From Candidatus Melainabacteria bacterium (lineage in GTDB: Bacteria > Cyanobacteriota > Vampirovibrionia > Vampirovibrionales > Vampirovibrionaceae): a stretch of DNA of 45,874 nt. The stretch lies in the NCBI GenBank assembly GCA_902168245.1, contig CABHPA010000203.1, forward strand, positions 1 to 45,874. The letters run 5' to 3'. Shown piece after piece: positions 14,270 through 22,437 of this stretch (position 1 is its first letter; every line of letters starts with the position of its first letter). The notes beneath the pieces were generated by a model. It had not been told where the DNA came from and did no database searches. It was given only the letters and a program-made list of their open reading frames with translations. The position numbers and the translations under genes are program-made.

Positions 14270-15907
14270 ATGTCATCCGAAGCCGCCGCCTCGCCTGAGG
14301 CAGCCCCCCCCACCGTCAACAAGCCTTCCCGCGCCCCCAGCCTGCTCAGGGCGGCGGGATTGATTGCCTTGGTCACCATTTTCAGCAAAATGCTGGGCTT
14401 TGTTCGGGACTGGGGCATCATGTACGTCTACGGCACCTCGGTGATTACCGACGCCTATTACGCGGCCTTCCAGCTACCGGCCTTCGCCATTGTGCTGCTG
14501 GGCGGATTGGGCGGGCCGTTCCATACCGCGACCGTGGCGGTTTTCTCCCGGCTGATTAAAGACAACGAAGCGCCCAGCGAGCGTGCCCGGCTGCTGGCCA
14601 GCACGTTTATCACCCTCACCAGCATTGTGTTTACCGGGCTTTCCATTATCACCCTGATCTTCGCCCGGCCCATTATGGGGCTGATTCTCAGCGGCGGCAA
14701 GCCGGAGCTGGTGGATATGGCCGCTTACCAGTTGCAAATTATGAGCCCCTGCATTCTGGCGGGGGGCATGGTGGGCATTCTGTACGGGCTGTCCAACATC
14801 TACAACTGCTTCTTCTGGCCTTCCATGTCGCCGGTGGCCATGAGCCTGACCATTATGGTCGGCCTGCTGCTGTTTCCCAACGACAATACCGGCGTGGTGC
14901 TGGCCTGGGCTACCTTGGCGGGCGGTATTTTGCAAGTAGTCATGCAATTGCCCGAATTTTTCCGCCAGAAGTTTACCCTGAAGCCCTCATTGGATTACAA
15001 GGCGCCGGAAATCAGCCAGGCCGGGGAACTGCTGCTGCCCGCCACCGTTGGCACCACCATCGGGCAACTGGTTACGTATGTGGATATGTTTTTTGCCGCC
15101 TCGCTGGGAGCAGGGGGCTGGTCGGCGGTCACATTATCAAACCGGCTGGTGCAATTGCCGCTGGGCGTGTTGCAAACCGCCTTGCTGGTGCCTATTTTTC
15201 CCCGGTTTAGCCGGGCCGCCGCCGAAGGCAACTTCGAGGAGATCAAGCGCAACTTCAAAACCGGCGTGGTGTCGCTGTGGCTAATCAGTATTCCCCTGCT
15301 GGTGCTGATGATGATTTACACCGAGCCGATGATCCGCCTGATTTTCCAGCACGGGCGTTTTGACGCCAACGCAACCCGCCTGGTTTCCATGGCGCTGGTG
15401 TTCCAGGCGTTCCAGATTATCCCCTACTTTGCGCGGGATTCCATTACCCGCGTGTTTTACGCCTTTCACGATTCCAAAACGCCCCTGATGGTAGGCTTGT
15501 TCGCCATTTTTACCAAGGCGGTGCTGAACTGGCTGCTGGTGTTTCACTTTAACCTGGGCGTGGGCGGCATTACCTTCGCCATTACGCTGGTCACGTTCAT
15601 TAATATGATCCTGCTGGGGCTTCTCTCCAAAAAGCATATTCAGGATCTGGGCTTTCGGGAGATGGTCGGCCCCTTCCTGAAGCTAATGGCCGCAGGCGCG
15701 CTGATGGCAGGCGCGACTTACGGGACGCACCATCTTGCAATCATGGGCATGATGCCTTTGCTGAAAGGCGCATCTCCGCTGGTTGTACAATACCTACCGA
15801 TTTTAACGGCCTCCCTGGCGGGGATGGCAGTGTATGTAACGGCCGCCTGGGGATTGCGGGTAGAGGAAGTGAGCTACCTGCAAAAGCGCCTGCTGAAAAG
15901 AGCCTGA
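14270..15907 (+). CDS. murJ: Lipid II flippase MurJ (MviN)
   Basis: MurJ flips lipid II across the inner membrane for peptidoglycan synthesis. The protein (545 residues from ATG 14270) has about 14 hydrophobic segments. Family features are KMLGFVRDWGIMYVYGTSVITDAYYAAFQLP at the N-terminus, the FHTATVAVFSRL segment, and the sequence AFHDSKTPLMVGLFAIFTKAVLNWLL in the C-terminal lobe. The first 30 residues are Ala/Pro/Ser-rich. The ATG at 14261 would add three residues but lies in the -10 box, so I prefer 14270. A TATAAT just before the start suggests its own, possibly leaderless, promoter 24 bp after the BioD-like gene. Confidence 0.95.
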   Translation: MSSEAAASPEAAPPTVNKPSRAPSLLRAAGLIALVTIFSKMLGFVRDWGIMYVYGTSVITDAYYAAFQLPAFAIVLLGGLGGPFHTATVAVFSRLIKDNEAPSERARLLASTFITLTSIVFTGLSIITLIFARPIMGLILSGGKPELVDMAAYQLQIMSPCILAGGMVGILYGLSNIYNCFFWPSMSPVAMSLTIMVGLLLFPNDNTGVVLAWATLAGGILQVVMQLPEFFRQKFTLKPSLDYKAPEISQAGELLLPATVGTTIGQLVTYVDMFFAASLGAGGWSAVTLSNRLVQLPLGVLQTALLVPIFPRFSRAAAEGNFEEIKRNFKTGVVSLWLISIPLLVLMMIYTEPMIRLIFQHGRFDANATRLVSMALVFQAFQIIPYFARDSITRVFYAFHDSKTPLMVGLFAIFTKAVLNWLLVFHFNLGVGGITFAITLVTFINMILLGLLSKKHIQDLGFREMVGPFLKLMAAGALMAGATYGTHHLAIMGMMPLLKGASPLVVQYLPILTASLAGMAVYVTAAWGLRVEEVSYLQKRLLKRA

Positions 15908-16090
15908 GCGTTGCAGCGCAAGCGCCTCCAACGGAAACGGCATCATCTATATTGGGATGCAGTTGGCCTGGATTTGCAGCCCAACTATTACAAACTGTAA
16001 AAATGTGGGTTCAGAACCCTCCACTTTTGCGCCCGGTAGCCGATATGGAGTTGAGAATCCATTCGTCAAAAGAAGGAAGTCATTCTAACA

Positions 16091-16939
16091 ATGCAATGTC
16101 CAAAAACAAGGATTGCGCCGCCGTCCTTTTCACTGAGCCGCCCCAAGGGCATGGCCCTGGTGGAATACGCCCTGATCGGCATCTCCGTCTTGCTGGTATG
16201 CATTGCCGCCTTTTTGGTGGTGGGCGGAAACCTGAACAGTTGGATGGCAGGTTTACAACAACAGGCCAAGCAGCAAGTGGAAAACACTAACACCCAAAAG
16301 GCGGCCATTGCGGCGGCCAAGGCAGCGGATGAAGCGGCGCGGGCCAAGGCTGCAGCCAATGTCGCCAATGTGGCCACCCAGGCAATTACCTCTTCCGGCT
16401 CGGATTCCCTGTGCAGCAGCAGTTGGTGCATCAGCGCGCCGGGGCTAACCGGCAGCACGGTTTCCACGGCGGGCAGCAACGGCAACCAGATGGTGCAACT
16501 CACCGAAAGCGCTTCCAATATTTACGCCCAACTAGCTAAAATACTGGAAGCCCAAGGGGCGGATCCCAGTATTATCAACCTGCTGACCAACATGGCCAAC
16601 CAGGGCCACGCCATGGGTAGCGCCCAATCCGTGCTACTTGGCAAACAGGGCGATTACAACAGTATGAAAACCAACATGACCACGTTGTCAGACGGTCTCA
16701 ACGACTTTAAGCAAATGAACCAGCAGTTACGATCCCTGCTGCCCCAACTCCCGGCAGATACGCGGGGCATTTTGCAGGACGCCTCCAACGTCATTATCGG
16801 GGTGGGGGATTCCTACAGCCTCAACAACGGCTCCGGCGAAATCGGCTGGTCGTACACCTCCAGAAATATCTCGCTGACCCATTCCAACTCCAACACCATT
16901 TGCCAGAATGGGGGCAATACATCGGTGTGCGTACAATAA
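16091..16939 (+). CDS. Flp/type IVb-like pilin with large C-terminal domain
   Basis: Residues 17-50 have the form of a class III signal and pilin N-terminus: RPKG then MALVEYALIGISVLLVCIAAF, i.e. a Gly at the cleavage site, Glu at +5 and Tyr at +6 of the mature protein, and a hydrophobic helix. This is the pattern of Flp (Tad) pilins. Flp pilins usually have 50-80 residues; this one has 282. After the helix comes an Ala/Lys/Gln-rich coiled region, a CSSSWC pair, and a Ser/Thr/Asn/Gly-rich C-terminal part with two further cysteines. No prepilin peptidase or tad genes are nearby. It may be a minor pilin or adhesin-like pseudopilin. Confidence 0.75.
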   Translation: MQCPKTRIAPPSFSLSRPKGMALVEYALIGISVLLVCIAAFLVVGGNLNSWMAGLQQQAKQQVENTNTQKAAIAAAKAADEAARAKAAANVANVATQAITSSGSDSLCSSSWCISAPGLTGSTVSTAGSNGNQMVQLTESASNIYAQLAKILEAQGADPSIINLLTNMANQGHAMGSAQSVLLGKQGDYNSMKTNMTTLSDGLNDFKQMNQQLRSLLPQLPADTRGILQDASNVIIGVGDSYSLNNGSGEIGWSYTSRNISLTHSNSNTICQNGGNTSVCVQ

Positions 16940-16945
16940 GCCGGG

Positions 16946-17869
16946 TTATTTACGGCCAATCGGGGCGCTGCGCCGACGGAAAAGCGCCTTGATGATATGC
17001 CGTGCGATAGAGGGATTCTCTTTTAAACGCCGAACGCAATAGGCGTACCAGTCTTTGCCAAACGGCACATAGACCCGCAGCCGGTGCCCGCCGCCCACGA
17101 TGATGTCCCGCAACTCCTCGTCCACGCCCAGCAACATCTGGAACTCGTATTCATCCCGCTTCAGGCGATACTGGTCAATCAGGCGCATGGCCTCCCACAC
17201 CAGTTCCTCGTTATGGGTGGCGATGCCCACATAGGCGCCGTTTTTGAGCATTTCTTCCAGCACCAGCGCGTAATTCTTGTTAATCAGCTTATGATCCCGA
17301 AACGCCACCGGCCTCGGCTCAATGTAAATACCCTTGCACAGCCGGAAATGCCCGGCCCCGGCCTTTATAATCTCGCGGGCGTCGCCCAGCGTCCGGCGCA
17401 GGTAGGCTTGCAGCACAATGCCCACGTTGTCGTACTGTTTGCGCAATTTCAGGTAAATGGCAATGGTGTCGGATGTACAGGGGGAATCCTCCATATCGAT
17501 CCGCACAAAGCTGTGGTGCTTAGCCGCCGTGGCCACCAGGTCATTCATCACCTCGTAGCACAAGTCCTTGTCCAGCAGCAGGCCCATTTGGGAGAGCTTG
17601 ACGGAAATATTGGCATCCAGCCGCTCGCGGGCAATGGCCGCCAGGATTTCCTTGTACTGGCTGGCCGCCGCGCGGGCCTCTTCCTTGTGGTGGATGAATT
17701 CGCCCAGCACATCAATGGTGGCCATCATGCCTTCGCGGTTAAAGCGGCGCACGGTGCCTAGCATTTCTTCTATGGTTTCCCCGGCCACGTAACGGCGGGC
17801 AAAGCGTTTTACCAGCGGCTTGGGAGCCAGCGGCAACGTCATCACAACCAATTTATCAAACCAGCTCAC
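16946..17869 (-). CDS. Proline dehydrogenase (monofunctional, PutB/FadM-type)
   Basis: An FAD enzyme oxidising proline to pyrroline-5-carboxylate. Motifs in order are RRYVAGETIEEML, MATIDVLGEFIHHKEEA, NISVKLSQMGLLLD, FVRIDMEDSPCTSDTIAIY, GIVLQAYLRRTLGD, RLCKGIYIEPRPVAF, VGIATHNEELV, EYEFQMLLGVDEELRD and RVYVPFGKDWYAYCVRRLKENP. GTG 17869 aligns with the start of Bacillus-type enzymes as I remember them, giving 307 residues; TTG 17902 and GTG 17896 are alternatives. The frame runs open to 18160 but that part overlaps the divergent gene. No P5C dehydrogenase is in the window. It ends 7 bp from the stop of the pilin-like gene. Confidence 0.93.
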   Translation of the reverse strand: MSWFDKLVVMTLPLAPKPLVKRFARRYVAGETIEEMLGTVRRFNREGMMATIDVLGEFIHHKEEARAAASQYKEILAAIARERLDANISVKLSQMGLLLDKDLCYEVMNDLVATAAKHHSFVRIDMEDSPCTSDTIAIYLKLRKQYDNVGIVLQAYLRRTLGDAREIIKAGAGHFRLCKGIYIEPRPVAFRDHKLINKNYALVLEEMLKNGAYVGIATHNEELVWEAMRLIDQYRLKRDEYEFQMLLGVDEELRDIIVGGGHRLRVYVPFGKDWYAYCVRRLKENPSIARHIIKALFRRRSAPIGRK

Positions 17870-18106
17870 GGTACCCGATCCATTCTTTTCCTGCACTCTC
17901 AATGAAAAACCAGCCTTATCATACCCAAAAAAAGCCTTTTCGGTGAAGCCCTTCCGGCCCGCTCCCTTCAATCTGCGGAAATAACCGGAAACAGGGCGAG
18001 CAATTGTTACTTTTCGGAAATATTTTTCAAGATTTCCCGAAAAAAGGCCGATAACACCAACCAGACAGCATGTAGCACTTTTTAAGCATAGCAGGATGAG
18101 CGGACT

Positions 18107-18643
18107 ATGAGCCAAAGACGTTGGTATGATATCGATCCCCGGTTGAGCAAAGTCGTACACGCCATGGAATTCATGAACCGGGACAGCCAGTTCTATTTCG
18201 GCGATAAGCTGTATGAAATGAGCGAGGCGTTACTGGCCCAACGCGGCGGGGACGAGTACCTGGCCAACCTGGACGCCAAAAAGAAGGAGGGGCTTACCAA
18301 GGCCCGTTCCAAGCACCGCTGGTACGACCGTAACGAAAGCCTGCACAAGGCGTTCAACAACCTGTACGCCTTGTCCGGCCAAGATCGCCGGGAGATTGCC
18401 GTGCAACTGGAAACGCCCATCCAGATTGTGGAAGGCTACGAACGGCATTGCAACCACCACGGCAGCAAGCCGGAAATGCGGGTAATCGAGGAGATCCTGC
18501 GCAGCAGCTTTATAGAAGGCCGGGAACGCGCCTGCAAGTTGTATGCACTGTACCTGTACGATTATTCCCAGCCAAAGCACCCCGAAGCCCCGGAAGGTTT
18601 GTGGACAAACCTACTGAAAAGCCTGCAAAAGGCCATGAGCTAG
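18107..18643 (+). CDS. Orphan protein with two RWYD modules, 178 residues
   Basis: The start ATG 18107 has AGGA about 10 nt upstream. The sequence contains a duplicated module: RRWYDIDPRLSKVVHAMEFM near the N-terminus and HRWYDRNESLHKAFNNLYAL from residue 70. In the second copy the module is followed by SGQDRREIAVQLETPI. The rest is helical, charged and rich in Tyr and Arg, with no membrane segment. I recall similar RWYD-starting modules in hypothetical proteins of several bacterial groups but cannot name a characterised family. It is divergent from proline dehydrogenase and convergent with the next gene. Confidence 0.75.
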   Translation: MSQRRWYDIDPRLSKVVHAMEFMNRDSQFYFGDKLYEMSEALLAQRGGDEYLANLDAKKKEGLTKARSKHRWYDRNESLHKAFNNLYALSGQDRREIAVQLETPIQIVEGYERHCNHHGSKPEMRVIEEILRSSFIEGRERACKLYALYLYDYSQPKHPEAPEGLWTNLLKSLQKAMS

Positions 18644-18655
18644 GGCCGATTCGCC

Positions 18656-19120
18656 TTACTCAGCCTGAGCGTCACCCGCAACATGCTCCGGCAGCCAGCG
18701 GGTGGCATGGCGCATGGTGCTTTCGGACAGGCTGATCGTAAAATCCATGCCCTCAATCCGCAGTTTTAGTAAATTGCGCCAAAGCGCCCGATGATGCCCC
18801 ATCGGGGTGATGCAGCGCCAGGGAATCATCAGCGGCGGGTGGGCCACCCGAAAAATGAGATCCGGCCCGGTCTTCAGGAATAACCCTTGCGGGCTGAAAC
18901 CGATCCAGAGGCACCCTTTATAGCCGCACCCCAATTGGAAACGGCCAAAATCCCACGCATGCCATTCCACATCCTCGGTTTCATAATTTTCCAGCGGGTA
19001 GCGCTTGGCCAGCTCATTCCAGCCGCTAAAGCGGGACACCACCCACAGCATCGCGCACCAGAAAATCAGGAAATAAACGCCGCCCCAGTAATAAAGCAGG
19101 GGAACGTAACTGTCTTCCAT
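18656..19120 (-). CDS. Membrane-anchored hypothetical protein, 154 residues
   Basis: AGGAGC is 9 nt before ATG 19120, and TATAAT (19156-19161 on the minus strand) gives a leader of about 30 nt. One membrane segment lies at residues 8-29 (LLYYWGGVYFLIFWCAMLWVV). The soluble part begins SGWNELAKRYPLENYE and contains GLFLKTGPDLIFRVAHPPLMIPWRCI. The SGW-LA-YP and HPPL-IPW arrangement recurs in uncharacterised proteins of many bacteria. A beta-rich domain facing the cytosol is likely; no function is known. Confidence 0.75.
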   Translation of the reverse strand: MEDSYVPLLYYWGGVYFLIFWCAMLWVVSRFSGWNELAKRYPLENYETEDVEWHAWDFGRFQLGCGYKGCLWIGFSPQGLFLKTGPDLIFRVAHPPLMIPWRCITPMGHHRALWRNLLKLRIEGMDFTISLSESTMRHATRWLPEHVAGDAQAE

Positions 19121-19214
19121 CGGGCAAGGCTCCTGTTTGGGGTGGGAATACGGCCATTATAGACGGAAAACGGCAGGATGCCTTATCCAGGTGGCCCCAT
19201 GTGGCTTATCGCTA

Positions 19215-19248
19215 AACAAAAAATCCCGCCGGAAACCAGCGGGATTTT
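19215..19248 (-). terminator. Intrinsic terminator of the acyl-CoA dehydrogenase gene
   Basis: AAAATCCCGC (19220-19229) and GCGGGATTTT (19239-19248) form a 10-bp stem with a 9-nt loop. Read leftward it ends in a T-run, 37 bp after the acyl-CoA dehydrogenase stop. Confidence 0.85.
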
Positions 19249-19285
19249 GAGGTTTGGAATTTTAAGGCAATCCTATACCTTGGCC

Positions 19286-20506
19286 CTATACCTTGGCGGC
19301 GGGCGTTTCCCGGTGGGAGAGGCGATCAATGGGGGTCATGGGACTGCCGGGGCCGTTGGCCGGTCGAATGCCCAGTTCATCCTGCGCCAGAATCAGGCGG
19401 TGGATTTGGCTGGTGCCTTCATATAGATTGAGGACTCTTGCATCGCGGTAGTAGCGGGCTGCGGGATATTCTTCCGAGAAGCCATAGCCCCCGAAAACTT
19501 GCACCGCGCTATTGGAGGCCCGAATGGCCGCCTCAGCGCAAAACAGCTTGGCAATGGAGGTTTCGCGGGTATTGCGAACACCCTGATCTTTTAAATAAGC
19601 GGCATGCAGCACCAGCAAGCGGCCCGCCTCACAATCGGCGGCCATGTCGGCAATCATCTGCTGAATCATCTGGAATTCGCCGATTTTCTGGCCGAAAGCT
19701 TCCCGCTCCATGGCGTACTTGGTGGAAATATCGATACAAGCCTGGTTGACGCCCACCGAACCGGCGGCCACGCTGAAGCGGCCTTGATCCAGGCAGTACA
19801 TGGCCACTTTGAAGCCTTCGCCGTATTTGCCCAGCATTTGGGACTTATGCACCCGCACGTTGTCCAGAAACAATTCGGAAGTCACGGAGGCATGCAGGCC
19901 CAGCTTGGGCTTGATTTCACGGGTACTGAAGCCAGGGGTGTCCGTATCCACCAGAAAGGCGCAAATACCCTTGTGGCCCTTGGATTTATCGGCCTGGGCA
20001 ATCACCAGCGCCAATTGGGAAATACATCCATTGGAAATCCAGGTTTTCTGGCCGTTCAATACAAAGTAATCGCCGTCCTCGGTGGCGGTGGTTTGCTGGT
20101 TCCCGGCGTCGCTGCCCGCGTTGGGTTCGGTCAGGCCAAAACAGCCGATGACTTCGCCGGTGGCCATTTTGGGCAGGTATTTCATTTTTTGCTCTTCGGT
20201 GCCGAATTCCAGAATGGGCTTTTCCACCAGGGAAATTTGCACGGAAAATAAGGTACGGGTGGAGGAGCAAACCCGCGCAATTTCCTCGGTCATCAGCGCG
20301 TAAGCCACATGATCGATGTCCTGGCCGCCGTATTTTTCCGGCAGAATGGCGCTGAAAAAGCCTTGTTCCCCGATTTTTTTAAGCAAATCGAAATCAAAGC
20401 GGCAGGCCTGATCGTTTGCGGCGGCCACCGGCGCGATTTCGTTATCGGCGAATTCCTTGGCCCATTGCCAAATCTGCCGCTGCTCATCGGTCAATTCAAA
20501 CTTCAT
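19286..20506 (-). CDS. Acyl-CoA dehydrogenase
   Basis: An FAD flavoenzyme of 406 residues that introduces the 2,3-double bond in acyl-CoA; electrons normally pass to ETF. Features in order: MKFELTDEQRQIWQWAKEFA, ILPEKYGGQDID, CFGLTEPNAGSDAGN (flavin and substrate loop), GQKTWISNG, MEREAFGQKIGEFQMIQ, VQVFGGYGFSEEYPAARYYRDARV, and NLYEGTSQIHRLI, whose Glu is the catalytic-base position in most family members. ATG 20506 has AGGGGA upstream and a TATAAT at 20556-20561. Chain-length specificity cannot be read. The C-terminal tail is about 20 residues longer than common. Its neighbour on the other side of the promoter is an SDR, possibly a related pathway. Confidence 0.95.
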   Translation of the reverse strand: MKFELTDEQRQIWQWAKEFADNEIAPVAAANDQACRFDFDLLKKIGEQGFFSAILPEKYGGQDIDHVAYALMTEEIARVCSSTRTLFSVQISLVEKPILEFGTEEQKMKYLPKMATGEVIGCFGLTEPNAGSDAGNQQTTATEDGDYFVLNGQKTWISNGCISQLALVIAQADKSKGHKGICAFLVDTDTPGFSTREIKPKLGLHASVTSELFLDNVRVHKSQMLGKYGEGFKVAMYCLDQGRFSVAAGSVGVNQACIDISTKYAMEREAFGQKIGEFQMIQQMIADMAADCEAGRLLVLHAAYLKDQGVRNTRETSIAKLFCAEAAIRASNSAVQVFGGYGFSEEYPAARYYRDARVLNLYEGTSQIHRLILAQDELGIRPANGPGSPMTPIDRLSHRETPAAKV

Positions 20507-20555
20507 CGCTATTGTCCCCTATCACTCATTTTTACTAACCACCTGTACTGCACAA

Positions 20556-20561
20556 ATTATA
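20556..20561 (-). promoter_or_regulatory. -10 box of the acyl-CoA dehydrogenase gene
   Basis: Minus-strand TATAAT about 50 nt before the ATG at 20506. No convincing -35 accompanies it. Confidence 0.45.
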
Positions 20562-20725
20562 TGCCAAAAAGGGGGTCGGTTTGTACAGGGGAAATCATTT
20601 CAAAGTCCGCTTCGTCGGTAAAAGGGACATGCCGCCGCGTTTGCCCAACCGGCCGGATTCCCTTTGAAAACCGGCCTTGTTGGCGGTAGGCTGAACAGAA
20701 ACCCAGTGCAAAGGAGACAAGGTCG

Positions 20726-21481
20726 ATGACTCACTCCCACAACCCAGCAAACCCGCTAGCCGGGCAAGTCGCCATCATCACCGGGGCCAGTCAGGGCATC
20801 GGGGACGCCATAGCGCATCAACTGGCCCAGCTTGGGCTGCACCTGGTATTGAGCGCCCGGAACACCCAGAAACTCAACCAACTGGCCGAGCAACTCCACC
20901 AGAAAGCGCCGGGCATCAAAACCCTGATTGTCCCTTGCGACGTGCGGGACGCCGCCCAGGTACAGCACGTGGTGGATGAAACCCTGAAAACGTTCGGCAA
21001 AATCGATATTTTAATCAACAATGCGGGTGTGGCCCCCCATGTGGGCCTGTTACAGGAAACCAGCATCGAGGAAATCGACCGCACCATCGACACCAACCTG
21101 AAAGGCTCCATCTACTTTATGCGGGCCGTCATCCCGGTGATGGTGCAACAACACGGCGGGACGATTCTCAACGTCAATTCCGTCGCCGGGAAAACCGCCT
21201 ACCCCTACTGGGCCACTTACGACGCCTCCAAGTTCGGCCTGCATGCCGTGACCGAAGCCGTGGCCGAGGAGCAGCGCACCAACAACATCAAGGTTATCGG
21301 CATTTACCCCGGCCCGGTGGATACCCCCATCTGGGAAGGCTTGCATCTGGATCACGAACCCAAGCGGAAAGACATGCTCACCGCCGAACAAGTGGCAGAA
21401 TCCGTGGCGTTTATTTTGAGCCAACCGCCCCAGGTGTTTATCAAAGGGCTGGATATTTCCCCCTTGCAGCCCACGGTTTAG
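20726..21481 (+). CDS. Short-chain dehydrogenase/reductase (FabG-like)
   Basis: A classical SDR of 251 residues. It shows the NAD(P)-binding TGASQGIG, NNAG at about residue 98, the catalytic tetrad N124, S152, Y165 and K169 (NVNSVAG, YDASK), and the PGPVDTPIW segment. The basic residue in VLSARN after the second strand suggests NADP(H). AAAGGAG lies about 9 nt before the ATG. The substrate is unknown; 3-oxoacyl-carrier reduction is the default reading and would suit the divergent acyl-CoA dehydrogenase. Confidence 0.93.
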   Translation: MTHSHNPANPLAGQVAIITGASQGIGDAIAHQLAQLGLHLVLSARNTQKLNQLAEQLHQKAPGIKTLIVPCDVRDAAQVQHVVDETLKTFGKIDILINNAGVAPHVGLLQETSIEEIDRTIDTNLKGSIYFMRAVIPVMVQQHGGTILNVNSVAGKTAYPYWATYDASKFGLHAVTEAVAEEQRTNNIKVIGIYPGPVDTPIWEGLHLDHEPKRKDMLTAEQVAESVAFILSQPPQVFIKGLDISPLQPTV

Positions 21482-21579
21482 CCATTCACAAGCGTTCGTT
21501 AGGCTTCGCAATGCCGCTAACACCATTTTGCCTTGAGCGCCTTTTATAAGGCACAAGGCAATTCACAAGAGAACGGGCG

Positions 21580-22320
21580 ATGACGCTACCCATCGGCGCA
21601 AACGCGCTCAATCGGCTATTTCAACTGGCTCCCAGCATATCGGGCGCAATTGGCGGTACGTTTCATGGCATCCCAACCAGCCGGGTTAACGCGGATTTCA
21701 ACCGAATCATCCAGTTTTTCCAATTGGCGCTCAGGCAAATGATGCGGGTTATCCTACTGATGGCCCTCATCATCGGCTTTTGCACTATTTATGATGAAGC
21801 CATCGGCGATGGCGCGCTGCCAAGCTTCAATACATTAAAGGCCATTTCCCCCGCCTTTGCCGCGCAAGCCATACGAAACACCACCCAAACCCTCCAGCCG
21901 GACGCTTCTGAAGCAAAACACTGGCAGGCCATGGCCCCAAGCCGGGAACTGCTCACCGCGCTCTCCCCGGAAATCGCCGCCTGGCTGTATAAACTGCGCC
22001 AGCAGGATCGCCTGGCTTTCCATGAACCATCCGAAAGCCTGCCCACCGTGTTTCATGCCGCTTCAGAAACCCAGGTGATTGCCGCGTATCGGCACCTGGA
22101 TGGAACGCTCTACCTGGGACAAACCTTCTGGCGACTGAGCGACGGGCAAAAAGCGGCGGTGCTGGCGCATGAATACCGCCACTCCCGGCAGAACCTGCCC
22201 AAGCGCATCAGCCGCCAACTGGCCCAAATCGCGGGCGGGGGCGGGCTGCATTATCAATCGCTGATTGAGGACGAGGCGTTTGCCTACGAGCGCCAAGCCC
22301 AGGCCGCATTAGGGCTTTGA
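21580..22320 (+). CDS. Membrane protein with HEYRH metalloprotease-like motif
   Basis: 246 residues. One membrane segment lies at about 53-71 (MMRVILLMALIIGFCTIYD). The C-terminal domain contains VLAHEYRHSRQN (H197, E198, H201) inside a helix and an acidic third-ligand candidate in SLIEDEAFAYERQA (E230 or E232), the layout of a gluzincin-type zinc site. Overall it resembles small uncharacterised HExxH proteins rather than a named peptidase family. An active site outside the cytosol is expected if the N-terminus is inside. Proteolysis is inferred, not shown. No ribosome-binding site stands out. Confidence 0.7.
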   Translation: MTLPIGANALNRLFQLAPSISGAIGGTFHGIPTSRVNADFNRIIQFFQLALRQMMRVILLMALIIGFCTIYDEAIGDGALPSFNTLKAISPAFAAQAIRNTTQTLQPDASEAKHWQAMAPSRELLTALSPEIAAWLYKLRQQDRLAFHEPSESLPTVFHAASETQVIAAYRHLDGTLYLGQTFWRLSDGQKAAVLAHEYRHSRQNLPKRISRQLAQIAGGGGLHYQSLIEDEAFAYERQAQAALGL

Positions 22321-22397
22321 TGGAGGCAATTGCTCGCAAGCAAGAGAAATAGCAGCCGGGTTGTGTTAATCCCATTCAGCGGCTGAGCCGAATGGCG

Positions 22398-22403
22398 TAT
22401 AAT
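22398..22403 (+). promoter_or_regulatory. -10 box of the M3-like peptidase gene
   Basis: TATAAT, 34 nt before the ATG at 22438; TTCAGC stands at the -35 position with a 17-nt spacer. Confidence 0.45.
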
Positions 22404-22437
22404 GAGGCTTACAGTATTGGGACGGGAGAGACGCCAC

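Noticed and set aside
17870..18160. N-terminal extension of proline dehydrogenase to 18160.
   Set aside because: It overlaps the start of the divergent gene at 18107 and shows no family similarity; GTG 17869 fits the family length.
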